In this document: piece after piece, positions 11,112 through 20,115 of the stretch
How positions within the stretch are numbered: position 1 is the stretch's first letter
How the letters are laid out: each line of letters begins with the position of its first letter
The notes under the pieces: model-generated
What the model was told of the DNA's origin: nothing
Database searches by the model: none
The model's input: the letters and a program-made list of their open reading frames with translations, nothing else
Made by a program: the position numbers and the translations under genes
Source of the DNA: Cellulomonas edaphi
GTDB taxonomy: Bacteria; Actinomycetota; Actinomycetes; Actinomycetales; Cellulomonadaceae
NCBI RefSeq assembly: GCF_030362815.1
Contig: NZ_JAUCGR010000002.1
Coordinates: 186,001-250,000 of the forward strand
DNA: 64,000 nt
Direction of reading: 5' to 3'

Positions 11112-12247
11112 CGGGCGTCCGATGCGGCCACCTGGTCGGCGGCGCCGCTCAGCTGCTCGTCGACCTGCTTCAGGAGCTGCTCCCAGCTGTCGGTGAACTT
11201 CTTCACGCCTTCCTCCTCCAGCTTGCGGGTGACGTCGTCGATGTCGATGCCCAGGCCGCGCAGGCGCTCGATCACGCGCTCCGCCTCGTCCTTGGTGCCC
11301 GTGACGGTGTCGCTCGCGTCGCCGCCGTGGTCGGCGACCGCGTCGAGCGTGGCCTCCGGCATCGTGTTGACGGTGCCCCGCACCACCAGCTCGTCGACGT
11401 AGAGCGTGTCGGGGTACGCCTTGTCCTTGACGCCCGTCGAGGCCCACAGGGGCCGCTGCGGGTGCGCGCCGGCGGCGGCGAGCGCCTTCCAGCGGTCGTC
11501 GGCGGTCACCTCCTGGAACAGGCCGTACGCGAGCCGGGCGTTCGCGATCGCCGCGGTGCCGCGCAGCGCGGCCGCCTCGGGCGAGCCGATCTCGTCGAGC
11601 TTCGGGTCGATGGCCGTGTCGACGCGCGAGACGAAGAACGACGCGACCGACGCGATGGGCGCCAGGTCGTGGCCGTTCGCCCGCGCCTGCTCCAGCCCGG
11701 CCTGGAACGCGTCCAGGACGGCGCCGTACCGCTCGATGGAGAAGATCAGCGTGACGTTGACGCTGATGCCCTCGGCGAGCACCGCCGTGATGGCGGGCAG
11801 GCCCTCGACGGTCGCGGGGATCTTGATGAAGACGTTGGGCCGGTCGACCGTCGCCCACAGCTTCTTGGCCGACTCGATGGTGGCGGCCGTGTCGCGGGCC
11901 ATCCGCGGGTCGACCTCGATCGACACGCGGCCGTCCTGCGTGTCCGTCCGGTCGTACACGGGCCGGAGCACGTCGGCGGCGTCGCGCACGTCGTCGGTGG
12001 TGATGCGGAAGACGGCGTCCTCGGCGGTCGCGCCCTGCGCGGCCAGCTGCCGCAGCTGCTCGTCGTAGGCGTCGCCCTTGCTGATGGCCGCGGCGAAGAT
12101 GCTCGGGTTGGTCGTCACTCCGACGACGCCGTGCTCGACGAGCTCGGCCAGGTTCCCCGTGCGGAGCCGCTCGCGGGACAGGTCGTCGAGCCAGACGGCG
12201 ACTCCTGCGTCGGCGAGCCGTGCCAGGGGGTTGCTGCTCGTTGCCAT
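11108..12247 (-). CDS. tal: Transaldolase
   Basis: A 379-residue transaldolase of the longer actinobacterial/cyanobacterial type, moving a dihydroxyacetone unit between sugar phosphates. The N-terminal signature is [13 protein letters not shown]; the Schiff-base lysine is in [17 protein letters not shown] follows in the second half. The ATG at 12247 has an AGAAGGGC Shine-Dalgarno about 9 bases upstream. It follows tkt after a 90-base gap that contains a hairpin and heads the overlapping run tal-zwf-opcA-pgl-methyltransferase. Confidence 0.95.
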   Translation of the reverse strand: MATSSNPLARLADAGVAVWLDDLSRERLRTGNLAELVEHGVVGVTTNPSIFAAAISKGDAYDEQLRQLAAQGATAEDAVFRITTDDVRDAADVLRPVYDRTDTQDGRVSIEVDPRMARDTAATIESAKKLWATVDRPNVFIKIPATVEGLPAITAVLAEGISVNVTLIFSIERYGAVLDAFQAGLEQARANGHDLAPIASVASFFVSRVDTAIDPKLDEIGSPEAAALRGTAAIANARLAYGLFQEVTADDRWKALAAAGAHPQRPLWASTGVKDKAYPDTLYVDELVVRGTVNTMPEATLDAVADHGGDASDTVTGTKDEAERVIERLRGLGIDIDDVTRKLEEEGVKKFTDSWEQLLKQVDEQLSGAADQVAASDAR

Positions 12248-12294
12248 GGTGCTGCCCTTCTCTCCTGCTGAACATGCGTTCTCTGGTCGAAGGT

Positions 12295-12330
12295 CGCACC
12301 GGCCCCGCCCGTCCAGGCGGGACCGGTGCG
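12295..12330. terminator. Hairpin between tkt and tal
   Basis: A 15-base-pair stem with one mismatch (12295-12309 with 12316-12330) and a 6-base loop, 8 bases after the tkt stop in the minus direction. It probably ends or attenuates the tkt transcript, so tal-zwf-opcA-pgl may partly have its own promoter. Confidence 0.6.
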
Positions 12331-12337
12331 GCGTGAG

Positions 12338-14506
12338 TCAGCCCTGCTGGTCGCCCGTCCCCGACGCGGTCGGCGTGGCCTGGGCGCTGGACGGTGCGCC
12401 GTCGGAGGCGGCCGCGGCGATCGAGTCGTGCGCGGCGGCGACCACGGCCTCTGCCGTGATGCCGAACTCGCGGTAGAGCGTCTCGTAGTCCGCCGAGGCA
12501 CCGAAGTGCTCGAGTGAGACCGTGCGACCCGCATCCCCGACGATCTTGTGCCAGGACAGGGCGATGCCGGCCTCGACCGAGACGCGCGCCCGCACCGAGG
12601 AGGGGAGGACCGACTCGCGGTAGGCGGCGTCCTGCTCGGCGAACCACTCGAGCGACGGCGCCGAGACGACGCGCGTCGCGATCCCGGCGGCCTCGAGCGT
12701 CTCGCGGGCGTCGACGGCCAGCTGCACCTCGGAGCCCGTGCCGATCAGGATGACGTCGGGCGTGCCGCTGCTCGCCTCGAGGAGGACGTAGGCGCCGCGG
12801 GCCACACCTTCGGCGGACGCGAAGCCCTCCTCGCCGCGGGGGTAGGTGGGCACGTTCTGCCGCGTGAGGATCAGGCCGACCGGGCCCGAGCGGTGCTCGA
12901 GCACGGCCTTCCACGCCTGCGCGGTCTCGTTGGCGTCGGCGGGCCGCACCACGGTGAGGCCCGGGATCGCGCGCAGGGCGGTCAGGTGCTCGACGGGCTG
13001 GTGCGTGGGGCCGTCCTCGCCGAGGCCGATGGAGTCGTGCGTCCACACGTAGATGGCCGGCGCGCCCATGAGCGAAGCGAGGCGGACCGAGCCGCGCATG
13101 TAGTCGGCGAACTGCAGGAACGTCCCGCCGTAGGGGCGGGTCAGGCCGTGCAGCACGATGCCGGACAGGATCGCGCCCATGCCGTGCTCGCGGATGCCGA
13201 AGTGCAGCGTGCGGCCGTTCTCGTCGCCCGCGAACTCGTGCGTCGAGCGCTTGGCGGGGATGAAGGACGTCGCGCCCTTCATCGTCGTGTTGTTCGATCC
13301 CGCGAGGTCGGCCGAGCCGCCCCACAGCTCCGGCAGCTCGTCGGCGATCGCGGAGAGCACCTCGCCGGAGGCCGCACGCGTCGCGACCGCCTTGCCGGCG
13401 GGGAACACGGGCAGCGCCTGCTCCCAGCCCTCGGGGAGCTCGTGCGCGACGAGGCGGTCGAGGAGCGCCGCCTTGTCGGGGTTGGCGGAGCGCCAGGCGT
13501 CGTAGCCCTTCTGCCACTCGACCCGGTCCGCGGCCGCACGGGAGGCGAGGGCGCGGGTGTGGGCGATCACGTCGGCGCCCACCTCGAACGTCTTGTCGGG
13601 GTCGAACCCGAGCAGCTCCTTCAGGCCCGTGATGGCCTCGGTGCCGAGCTTGGACCCGTGCGAGGAGTGCTCGTTGGTCTTGGTGGGCGTCGGCCACGCG
13701 ATCAGCGTGCGGATGCCGATGAAGGACGGCTTGTCCGTGACGGCCTTCGCCGCCTCGATCGCTGCGGACAGGGCGTCGACGTCCTCGCGGTACTCGCCGC
13801 CCGCGGTCCAGTCGACGAACTGCACGTGCCAGCCGTACGCCTCGTAGCGAGCGAGCACGTCCTCCGTGAACGCGATCTCGGTGTCGCCCTCGATCGAGAT
13901 GTGGTTGTCGTCCCACAGCACGATGAGGTTGCCGAGCTCCTGCGTGCCGGCGACGGACGAGGCTTCGCTCGTGACGCCCTCCTGGAGGTCGCCGTCCGAG
14001 CAGATCACGTAGGTGTAGTGGTCGAACGGGCTGGTGCCCGGTGCCGCCTCCGGGTCGAGCAGCGCACGCTCGCGGCGCTGCGCCATCGCGAAGCCGACCG
14101 CGGAGGCCAGGCCCTGACCGAGCGGTCCCGTGGTGATCTCGACGCCGGACGTGTGCTTGTACTCCGGATGCCCCGGGGTCTTCGAGCCCCAGGTGCGCAG
14201 CGCCTGCAGGTCCTCGAGCTCGAGCCCGAAGCCGCCCAGGTAGAGCTGGATGTACTGCGTCAGGCACGAGTGCCCTGCGGACAGCACGAACCGGTCGCGC
14301 CCGAGCCAGTGCGGGTCGCTCGGGTCGTGGCGCAGCACGTTCTGGTAGAGCAGGTAGGCCACAGGAGCCAGGCTGATGGCGGTGCCGGGGTGGCCGTTGC
14401 CGACCTTCTCCACCGCATCCGCCGCCAGGATCCGGACGGTGTCGACCGCCCGCACGTCCAGGTCAGTCCAGCCGACGGTCTGCGCCAGGGGAGCCTTCGC
14501 GTTCAC
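12338..14506 (-). CDS. tkt: Transketolase
   Basis: A 722-residue transketolase, transferring two-carbon units in the pentose-phosphate pathway with thiamine diphosphate. The N-terminal GNGHPGTAISLAP is the first family signature, and the cofactor/Mg site is CSDGDLQEG followed about 27 residues later by Asn in WDDNH. The central GEDGPTHQPVEHL is the second signature. The GTG start follows GAGG. The last residues are a Ser/Thr/Ala tail. The gene diverges from ctaB across a 342-base gap, an arrangement common in actinobacteria. Confidence 0.96.
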   Translation of the reverse strand: MNAKAPLAQTVGWTDLDVRAVDTVRILAADAVEKVGNGHPGTAISLAPVAYLLYQNVLRHDPSDPHWLGRDRFVLSAGHSCLTQYIQLYLGGFGLELEDLQALRTWGSKTPGHPEYKHTSGVEITTGPLGQGLASAVGFAMAQRRERALLDPEAAPGTSPFDHYTYVICSDGDLQEGVTSEASSVAGTQELGNLIVLWDDNHISIEGDTEIAFTEDVLARYEAYGWHVQFVDWTAGGEYREDVDALSAAIEAAKAVTDKPSFIGIRTLIAWPTPTKTNEHSSHGSKLGTEAITGLKELLGFDPDKTFEVGADVIAHTRALASRAAADRVEWQKGYDAWRSANPDKAALLDRLVAHELPEGWEQALPVFPAGKAVATRAASGEVLSAIADELPELWGGSADLAGSNNTTMKGATSFIPAKRSTHEFAGDENGRTLHFGIREHGMGAILSGIVLHGLTRPYGGTFLQFADYMRGSVRLASLMGAPAIYVWTHDSIGLGEDGPTHQPVEHLTALRAIPGLTVVRPADANETAQAWKAVLEHRSGPVGLILTRQNVPTYPRGEEGFASAEGVARGAYVLLEASSGTPDVILIGTGSEVQLAVDARETLEAAGIATRVVSAPSLEWFAEQDAAYRESVLPSSVRARVSVEAGIALSWHKIVGDAGRTVSLEHFGASADYETLYREFGITAEAVVAAAHDSIAAAASDGAPSSAQATPTASGTGDQQG

Positions 14507-14848
14507 CGCACCTCATTCCCACCCGCACCGATGGTCGGGTGTCGTGTCGGACGTGATCGGGCGCCCGCACGGGCGCCGGGCCGGTCCGGCACTCCTGTGC
14601 AGCATGCTGCGCGGGTGTCGTCGGACCGTGCCCGTCGAGCCTATAGCGCACCTGCCCAGGTGCGCCGGGCGTGACCATCCGCGGCGGCAGCGGCGGCGGA
14701 GCGATTCATGTCACACCCCCGAACCGGCCGAAGTCGGGCCGGCTGCGAGCCCGGGAGCGGGCGCAGGCCGTAGCATGGCAGCGCGACATTCCCCCCACCT
14801 CTGTCCTGCGCCGGGTCACCGGCCGGACGACGAACGGATCAGCTGCGC
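14507..14848. promoter_or_regulatory. Divergent tkt / ctaB promoter region
   Basis: A 342-base gap between divergent genes with no credible reading frame. Candidate -10 boxes are TATAGG on the minus strand (14645-14640) for tkt and TAGCAT (14771-14776) on the plus strand for ctaB. The -35 elements are not convincing. Nothing else stands out. Confidence 0.4.
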
Positions 14849-15814
14849 GTGCGCCTCACCAGCCCCCTGCCTGTCGACGACACCGGAGCGTCGGCCACGC
14901 CGACGTCGGTGGCGACCTCGCAGAGGCGCGGTGTCCGTGCGGTCGTGAGCCCCTACTTCGCGCTCACCAAGCCCCGCGTGATCGAGCTGCTGCTCGTCAC
15001 CACGGTGCCGACCATGATCCTCGCGGCGGACGGGCTGCCGGGCTGGTGGCTGGTGCTGCTCACGCTCGTCGGCGGTGCCGCGGCGGCGGGGTCGGCCAAC
15101 GTGCTGAACTGCTACCTCGACCGCGACATCGACAAGATCATGAACCGCACCAAGCGGCGTCCGATCGTCACGGGCGAGGTCAGCCCCCGCGCGGCGCTGC
15201 TGTTCGGGCTCGCGCTCGGTGTCGGCTCGCTGGCCTGGCTCTACCTGCTCGTGAACCCGGCCTCGGCCTGGCTCACGGCGGCCGCGATCCTCATCTACGT
15301 CGTCGGCTACACCATGATCCTCAAGCGCCGCACGCCGCAGAACATCGTCTGGGGTGGTGCTGCGGGCTGCATGCCGGTGCTCATCGGCTGGTCGGCCGTC
15401 ACGGGCGGGGTCTCGTGGACCGCGGTGCTGCTGTTCGGCGTCATCTTCTTCTGGACCCCGCCGCACTACTGGCCGCTGTCGATGAAGTTCCGCAACGACT
15501 ACGCGGCGGCCGGCGTGCCGATGCTGCCCGTGGTTGCGAAGGACACCAAGGTCGCGCGGGAGATGATCCTCTACACGCTCGCGATGATCTTGTGCTCGGT
15601 GCTGATCTGGCCTGTGCAGGGCATGACGTGGGTGTACGGAGTCGTCTCGATCGGGCTGGGCGCGTGGTTCCTGTGGTCGTGCATCGGGCTGCTCCGCCGC
15701 GCGGAGGACCCCAGCCGCGGCAAGCTACGCGCGATGAGCGTCTTCCACGCGTCGATCACGTACCTGACGCTGCTGTCTGTCGCACTCTCGGTCGACGTCT
15801 TCCTGCCCCTCTGA
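14849..15814 (+). CDS. ctaB: Protoheme IX farnesyltransferase (heme O synthase)
   Basis: A 321-residue UbiA-family prenyltransferase that adds farnesyl to heme B to make heme O for cytochrome oxidase. The first Asp-rich motif reads [22 protein letters not shown] and the second loop [15 protein letters not shown] is diagnostic of the heme O synthases; [13 protein letters not shown] follows. About eight or nine membrane helices are evident. The GTG at 14849 gives the usual N-terminal extension of about 30 soluble residues; no clear Shine-Dalgarno is seen. Confidence 0.95.
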   Translation: MRLTSPLPVDDTGASATPTSVATSQRRGVRAVVSPYFALTKPRVIELLLVTTVPTMILAADGLPGWWLVLLTLVGGAAAAGSANVLNCYLDRDIDKIMNRTKRRPIVTGEVSPRAALLFGLALGVGSLAWLYLLVNPASAWLTAAAILIYVVGYTMILKRRTPQNIVWGGAAGCMPVLIGWSAVTGGVSWTAVLLFGVIFFWTPPHYWPLSMKFRNDYAAAGVPMLPVVAKDTKVAREMILYTLAMILCSVLIWPVQGMTWVYGVVSIGLGAWFLWSCIGLLRRAEDPSRGKLRAMSVFHASITYLTLLSVALSVDVFLPL

Positions 15815-15824
15815 CGTCGGCGGC

Positions 15825-16778
15825 GTGCCCGTGCAGTCGGCCGACGACGGCCCCCTGAGGCCGGCGCTCGACGCGTACCTGGCCCACCTCACGGTGGAGC
15901 GCGGTCTGTCACCCCACACGCTGTCGGCCTACCGCCGCGACCTCGAGCGCTACGTCGCGTTCCTGCACGAGCGCGGCGTCGGCGCCGCGCAGCAGGTGGG
16001 GGAGCAGGACGTCGAGGCCTTCGTGGTCGCCGTCCGCACCGGCTCGGACGGCCGCGCCGCGCTCTCGGCGGCCTCCGCGGCCCGGGCGGTGGTCGCCGTG
16101 CGGGGATGGCACCGGTTCCTCGTCCTGGACGGTGCGACCACCGACGACGCGGCGCGCGCCGTGCGCCCGCCCGCCCAGCCCAAGCGGCTGCCCAAGGCGA
16201 TCTCCGTCGAGGACGTCGGGCGCATCCTCGACGCCGCGGGGCAGGGCGACGGACCGGTCCCGCTGCGCGACCGTGCGCTGCTCGAGCTCGTGTACGGCAC
16301 GGGCGCCCGGATCTCGGAGGCCGTCGGTCTGGCTGTCGACGACCTCGACCTCACGCCGGACCGCGCCTCGGTGAGGCTGTTCGGCAAGGGCAGCAAGGAG
16401 CGCGTGGTCCCGGTGGGCGGCTTCGCGCGCGAGGCCGTCGAGGCGTACCTGGTGCGCGGCCGCCCCGCCCTGGCGGCCGGTGGGCGCGGGACGCCGGCCC
16501 TGTTCCTCAACACGCGGGGCGCGGTGCTGAGCCGCCAGAGCGCGTGGGCCGTGCTGCGGACGGCTGCCGAGAGGTCCGGGATCGAGGGCGCCGACCGCGT
16601 GTCACCGCACACGCTGCGGCACTCGTTCGCCACGCACCTGCTGGCCGGCGGGGCGGACGTCCGCGTGGTCCAGGAGCTGCTGGGGCACGCGTCGGTGACC
16701 ACCACCCAGATCTACACGCTCGTCACCGTCGACAGCCTGCGTGAGGTCTATGCGCAGTCGCACCCGCGCGCCCTCTGA
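15825..16778 (+). CDS. xerD: Site-specific tyrosine recombinase XerD
   Basis: A 317-residue tyrosine recombinase of the XerC/D type, which resolves chromosome dimers at dif. An N-terminal SAM-like core-binding domain (residues 10-105) includes [13 protein letters not shown]. The catalytic domain has Arg in TGARISEA, Lys in [11 protein letters not shown], the [10 protein letters not shown] box, [11 protein letters not shown] and the nucleophilic Tyr in that last motif. It is followed by soj/scpA/scpB, the usual actinobacterial context for XerD rather than XerC. It starts at GTG 15825, 10 bases after ctaB; a second GTG lies 6 bases on. Confidence 0.94.
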   Translation: MPVQSADDGPLRPALDAYLAHLTVERGLSPHTLSAYRRDLERYVAFLHERGVGAAQQVGEQDVEAFVVAVRTGSDGRAALSAASAARAVVAVRGWHRFLVLDGATTDDAARAVRPPAQPKRLPKAISVEDVGRILDAAGQGDGPVPLRDRALLELVYGTGARISEAVGLAVDDLDLTPDRASVRLFGKGSKERVVPVGGFAREAVEAYLVRGRPALAAGGRGTPALFLNTRGAVLSRQSAWAVLRTAAERSGIEGADRVSPHTLRHSFATHLLAGGADVRVVQELLGHASVTTTQIYTLVTVDSLREVYAQSHPRAL

Positions 16779-16797
16779 AGGTGGCGTCCGGCGCCGG

Positions 16798-16803
16798 TAG
16801 GGT
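16798..16803 (+). promoter_or_regulatory. -10 box of a leaderless soj promoter
   Basis: TAGGGT ends 7 bases before the GTG at 16811. That spacing puts the transcription start on the G of GTG. A weak -35-like CTGAAG sits 17 bases upstream (16775-16780). Confidence 0.6.
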
Positions 16804-16810
16804 GTGCGGC

Positions 16811-17674
16811 GTGGTGAGCCAGGTATCGACTGAGGAGCGCGACGCCGTCGGACGGCCGTTGCCCGTTTTCCCGGAGCCCGCTCCGCTGTCCTCGCACGGC
16901 CCGGCCCGGGTGATCGCGATGTGCAACCAGAAGGGTGGGGTCGGCAAGACGACGACCACCATCAACCTGGCCGCGGCGCTGGCCGAGTACGGCCGCCGCG
17001 TGCTGGTCGTGGACTTCGACCCGCAGGGCGCCGCGTCGGTCGGCCTCGGCGTCAGCCCGCACGAGCTCGACCGCACGGTCTACAACCTGCTCATGGAGCG
17101 CGACGCGTCCATCCACGAGCTCATCCGCGAGACGCCCGTGCCGGGACTGGACCTGCTCCCCGCGAACATCGACCTGTCCGCCGCCGAGGTGCAGCTGGTG
17201 GGCGAGGTGGCGCGCGAGTCGGTGCTCTCCCGCGTGCTGCGGCCCGTGCTGGACGACTACGACGTGATCTTCGTCGACTGCCAGCCGTCCCTCGGTCTGC
17301 TGACCGTCAACGCCCTGACGGCCGCCCACGGCGTCCTCATCCCGCTCGCGTGCGAGTTCTTCGCGCTGCGCGGCGTGGCGCTGCTGGTCGAGACGATCGA
17401 GAAGGTGCGCGACCGGCTGAACCCGCGTCTGCACGTCGACGGCATCCTCGCCACGATGTACGACCCGCGCACGCTGCACGCGCGGGAGGTCATCCACCGC
17501 GTCAACGAGGCGTTCGGCGACACGCTCCTGCACACCGTGATCGGCCGCACCGTGAAGTTCCCGGACGCGACCGTCGCGGCCGAGCCCATCACGACCTACG
17601 CACCCGCCCACGCCGGTGCGATCGCGTACCGGCAGCTGGCCCGTGAGCTCGTCGCCCGTGGCGACGCAGCCTGA
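16811..17674 (+). CDS. ParA/Soj-family segregation ATPase
   Basis: A 287-residue ParA-family ATPase. The deviant Walker A, NQKGGVGKTTT, is at about residues 37-47, with Walker A' in VDFDPQGA and Walker B in VIFVDCQPSLG. It is the Soj-like paralogue found beside scpA/scpB in actinobacteria rather than the parAB-oriC copy, and may help chromosome organisation with condensin. The frame opens at 16781, but I choose GTG 16811 because TAGGGT is 7 bases upstream, typical of leaderless genes, and no Shine-Dalgarno exists; GTG 16814 is equally possible as a codon. Confidence 0.92.
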   Translation: MVSQVSTEERDAVGRPLPVFPEPAPLSSHGPARVIAMCNQKGGVGKTTTTINLAAALAEYGRRVLVVDFDPQGAASVGLGVSPHELDRTVYNLLMERDASIHELIRETPVPGLDLLPANIDLSAAEVQLVGEVARESVLSRVLRPVLDDYDVIFVDCQPSLGLLTVNALTAAHGVLIPLACEFFALRGVALLVETIEKVRDRLNPRLHVDGILATMYDPRTLHAREVIHRVNEAFGDTLLHTVIGRTVKFPDATVAAEPITTYAPAHAGAIAYRQLARELVARGDAA

Positions 17675-18560
17675 CGTCGAGGCGCCCACAGCTCCCTCGG
17701 CGGGCGCCCAGGCGCCCACCGGCTCCGCCGGCTTCGAGGTCCACCTCGACAACTTCAGCGGCCCGTTCGACCTGCTGCTCGGCCTGATCGCCAAGCACAA
17801 GCTGGACATCACCGAGGTGGCGCTCGCGCGCGTCACCGACGAGTTCATCGACTACATCCGCACGTCGGGCAAGGACTGGGACCTCAGCAGGGCCTCGGAG
17901 TTCCTGGTCATCGCGGCGACCCTGCTCGACCTGAAGGCCGCCCGCCTGCTCCCGTCCGCCGACGTGGAGGATGCCGAGGACCTCGAGCTGCTCGAGGCGC
18001 GCGACCTGCTGTTCGCCCGCCTCCTGCAGTACCGGGCGTACAAGGAGGTCGCGGCCGACCTCGCCGAGCGGTTCGCCGGCGAGGGGCGGCGGTTCCCGCG
18101 CGTGGTGCAGCTCGAGCCGCACCTCGCCGCGCTGCTGCCCGAGCTGGTCTGGCAGATCGGGCCGGACCAGCTGGCGGCGCTGGCCGCGAGGGCGGTCGCT
18201 CCCAAGGCGCCGCCCGCCGGCGTGGACATCAGCCACCTGCACGCGCCGCCGGTGAGCGTGCGCGAGCAGGCCGCGGTCCTCGTCGACCGGCTGCGGCACC
18301 AGGGGGCGACGTCGTTCCGTGCTCTCGTGGCGGACGCCGGCTCGACGATCGTCGTCGTCGCGCGGTTCCTGGCGCTGCTCGAGCTGTTCCGCGAGGGCGC
18401 GGTCGCGTTCGACCAAGTCTCGCCGCTGGGTGAGCTCAACGTGCGCTGGACGGGCGCGGAGGACGGCGAGGTGGAGGTGTCCGACGACTTCGACCAGCTG
18501 GACACGACCGCAGGGCCCGAGGACGGGGCCGCGGCCCCGAGCGAGGAGATCGACGCGTGA
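17643..18560 (+). CDS. scpA: Segregation and condensation protein A
   Basis: A kleisin of 305 residues that bridges the SMC heads with ScpB in bacterial condensin. The family N-terminus FEVHLDNFSGPFDLLLGLI follows about 30 variable residues, and HKLDITEVALARVTDEF comes next. The C-terminal winged-helix ends near residue 280, followed by an acidic tail. The start is uncertain: GTG 17643 or GTG 17658, both inside the 3' end of soj and without a good Shine-Dalgarno. It is coupled to scpB by a GTGA overlap. Confidence 0.93.
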   Translation: MSSSPVATQPDVEAPTAPSAGAQAPTGSAGFEVHLDNFSGPFDLLLGLIAKHKLDITEVALARVTDEFIDYIRTSGKDWDLSRASEFLVIAATLLDLKAARLLPSADVEDAEDLELLEARDLLFARLLQYRAYKEVAADLAERFAGEGRRFPRVVQLEPHLAALLPELVWQIGPDQLAALAARAVAPKAPPAGVDISHLHAPPVSVREQAAVLVDRLRHQGATSFRALVADAGSTIVVVARFLALLELFREGAVAFDQVSPLGELNVRWTGAEDGEVEVSDDFDQLDTTAGPEDGAAAPSEEIDA

Positions 18561-19210
18561 GCGAGCAGGACCAGACGGTTGAGGACGCGCCGCCACCGCC
18601 CACCCCGGCGGACGAGCTGGCCTTCGACGTCGACGACCTTCCTGGCGGGGCGCTCGGCGCGCTCGAGGCCGTCCTCATGGTGGCCGACGAGCCCATCCCG
18701 GTGATCAGGCTCGCGTCCGTGCTGGCCCTGCCCACGGAGCGGGTCGACGAGCTGCTCGGCGAGCTCGCGAGCGACTACCGCGGTGAGGGCGAGGGTCGCG
18801 CGCGCGGCTTCGAGCTGCGGCAGGTGGGCGACGGGTGGCGCATCTACTCCGCGCCCGTCTACGCGGACGTCGTGGGCCGCTTCGTGCTCGACGGGCAGAG
18901 CGCGCGGCTCACGCAGGCGGCGCTGGAGACGCTGGCCGTGATCGCCTACCGCCAGCCCGTGACGCGCGGCCAGGTCTCCGCGGTCCGCGGCGTCAACGTC
19001 GACGGCGTCGTGCGCACCCTGACGGCGCGCGGGCTGGTGGCCGAGACGGGCACCGATCCCAGCAGTGGTGCACTGCTGTACGAGACCACGGGATACTTCT
19101 TGGAGCGGATGGGCCTGTCCAGCCTGGACCAGCTGCCGCCGCTCGCGCCCTACCTGCCGGACATCGACGTGCTCGAGGGCGTGGACCAGACGATCGGGGA
19201 GTTCAGATGA
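18557..19210 (+). CDS. scpB: Segregation and condensation protein B
   Basis: A 217-residue ScpB with two winged-helix domains, which binds ScpA in the SMC complex. Typical segments are EAVLMVADEPIPVIRLASVL, RQVGDGWRIYS, LETLAVIAYRQPVTRGQV and VRGVNVDGVVRTL. An acidic, proline-rich N-terminus of about 25 residues precedes the first domain. It overlaps scpA (GTGA) and rluB (ATGA). Confidence 0.94.
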   Translation: MSEQDQTVEDAPPPPTPADELAFDVDDLPGGALGALEAVLMVADEPIPVIRLASVLALPTERVDELLGELASDYRGEGEGRARGFELRQVGDGWRIYSAPVYADVVGRFVLDGQSARLTQAALETLAVIAYRQPVTRGQVSAVRGVNVDGVVRTLTARGLVAETGTDPSSGALLYETTGYFLERMGLSSLDQLPPLAPYLPDIDVLEGVDQTIGEFR

Positions 19211-20115
19211 GTCCGCAGGAACGACGCACCGGCGGCAAGCCTGCCCCGAAGGGTGGCCGTCCCGCAGGGTCGCGCGGCGGCAAGCCTGCGGGACGCGGCG
19301 GCGGCCCGAGCCGGAGCGGCGCGCCGCGTGGTGGCGCCCCGAGGGCGGCGAGCCCACCCGCTCCGGAGCCCCAGATCGACGTGCACGACCCGGACGGCGT
19401 GCGGCTGCAGAAGGTGCTCGCCACGGCGGGTCTGGGCTCGCGTCGTGCCTGCGAGGAGCTCATCGCCGCCGGCCGCGTGACCGTGGACGGCGCCGCGGTG
19501 CGCGAGCTGGGCGTCCGCGTGGACCCGACCACGGCGATCATCCACGTCGACGGCATCCGGGTGCAGCTGGACACCTCGATCATCACGATCGCGCTCAACA
19601 AGCCCAAGGGTGTCGTGTCGACCATGCACGACCCGGAGGGCCGGCCCACCATCGCGCAGTACGTCGCCAACCGCGAGGAGCGCCTCTTCCACGTCGGGCG
19701 CCTCGACGCGGAGACCGAGGGCCTCATCCTGCTCACCAACGACGGCGACCTCGCCAACCGCCTCTCGCACCCGTCGCACGGGGTCGTGAAGACCTACCTC
19801 GCCCACCTCGACGGGCGCGTGCCGCCGTCGCTGGGCGGCCGCCTGCTGCGCGGCATCGAGCTCGAGGACGGTCCCGTCAAGGTGGACCGCTTCAACATCG
19901 TCCAGGTGACGCCGCAGGCCAGCCTCGTCGAGGTGAGCCTGCACGAGGGCCGCAACCGCGTGGTCCGGCGCCTGTTCGACGAGGTGGGCTTCCCGGTGAC
20001 GGCGCTGGTGCGGACGAGCATCGGTCCCATCCGCCTCGGCGACCTCAAGCCCGGCCGCACGCGCGTCCTGTCGAAGACGGAGGTCGGCTCGCTCATGACC
20101 CAGGCGGGGATGTGA
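19207..20115 (+). CDS. 23S rRNA pseudouridine synthase, RluB/RsuA family
   Basis: A 302-residue pseudouridine synthase. An N-terminal basic, Gly/Pro/Arg-rich tail (about residues 1-60) is followed by an S4 RNA-binding domain (VRLQKVLATAGLGSRRACEE) and the RsuA-type catalytic domain with the catalytic Asp in GRLDAETEGLILLTNDGDL. By context with scpAB it corresponds to RluB (23S U2605 in E. coli), but RluE/RsuA-like specificity cannot be excluded. The ATG overlaps the scpB stop. Confidence 0.93.
   Translation: MSPQERRTGGKPAPKGGRPAGSRGGKPAGRGGGPSRSGAPRGGAPRAASPPAPEPQIDVHDPDGVRLQKVLATAGLGSRRACEELIAAGRVTVDGAAVRELGVRVDPTTAIIHVDGIRVQLDTSIITIALNKPKGVVSTMHDPEGRPTIAQYVANREERLFHVGRLDAETEGLILLTNDGDLANRLSHPSHGVVKTYLAHLDGRVPPSLGGRLLRGIELEDGPVKVDRFNIVQVTPQASLVEVSLHEGRNRVVRRLFDEVGFPVTALVRTSIGPIRLGDLKPGRTRVLSKTEVGSLMTQAGM

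Noticed and set aside
9570..14267. A single open frame of about 1565 codons on the minus strand
   Set aside because: Only the last 513 codons (zwf) show family similarity. The rest runs out of frame through tal and tkt and lacks protein-like composition.
12548..14674. A 708-codon frame on the plus strand opposite tkt
   Set aside because: Antisense shadow rich in Arg, Gly, Val and Asp with no domain; tkt on the other strand is complete.
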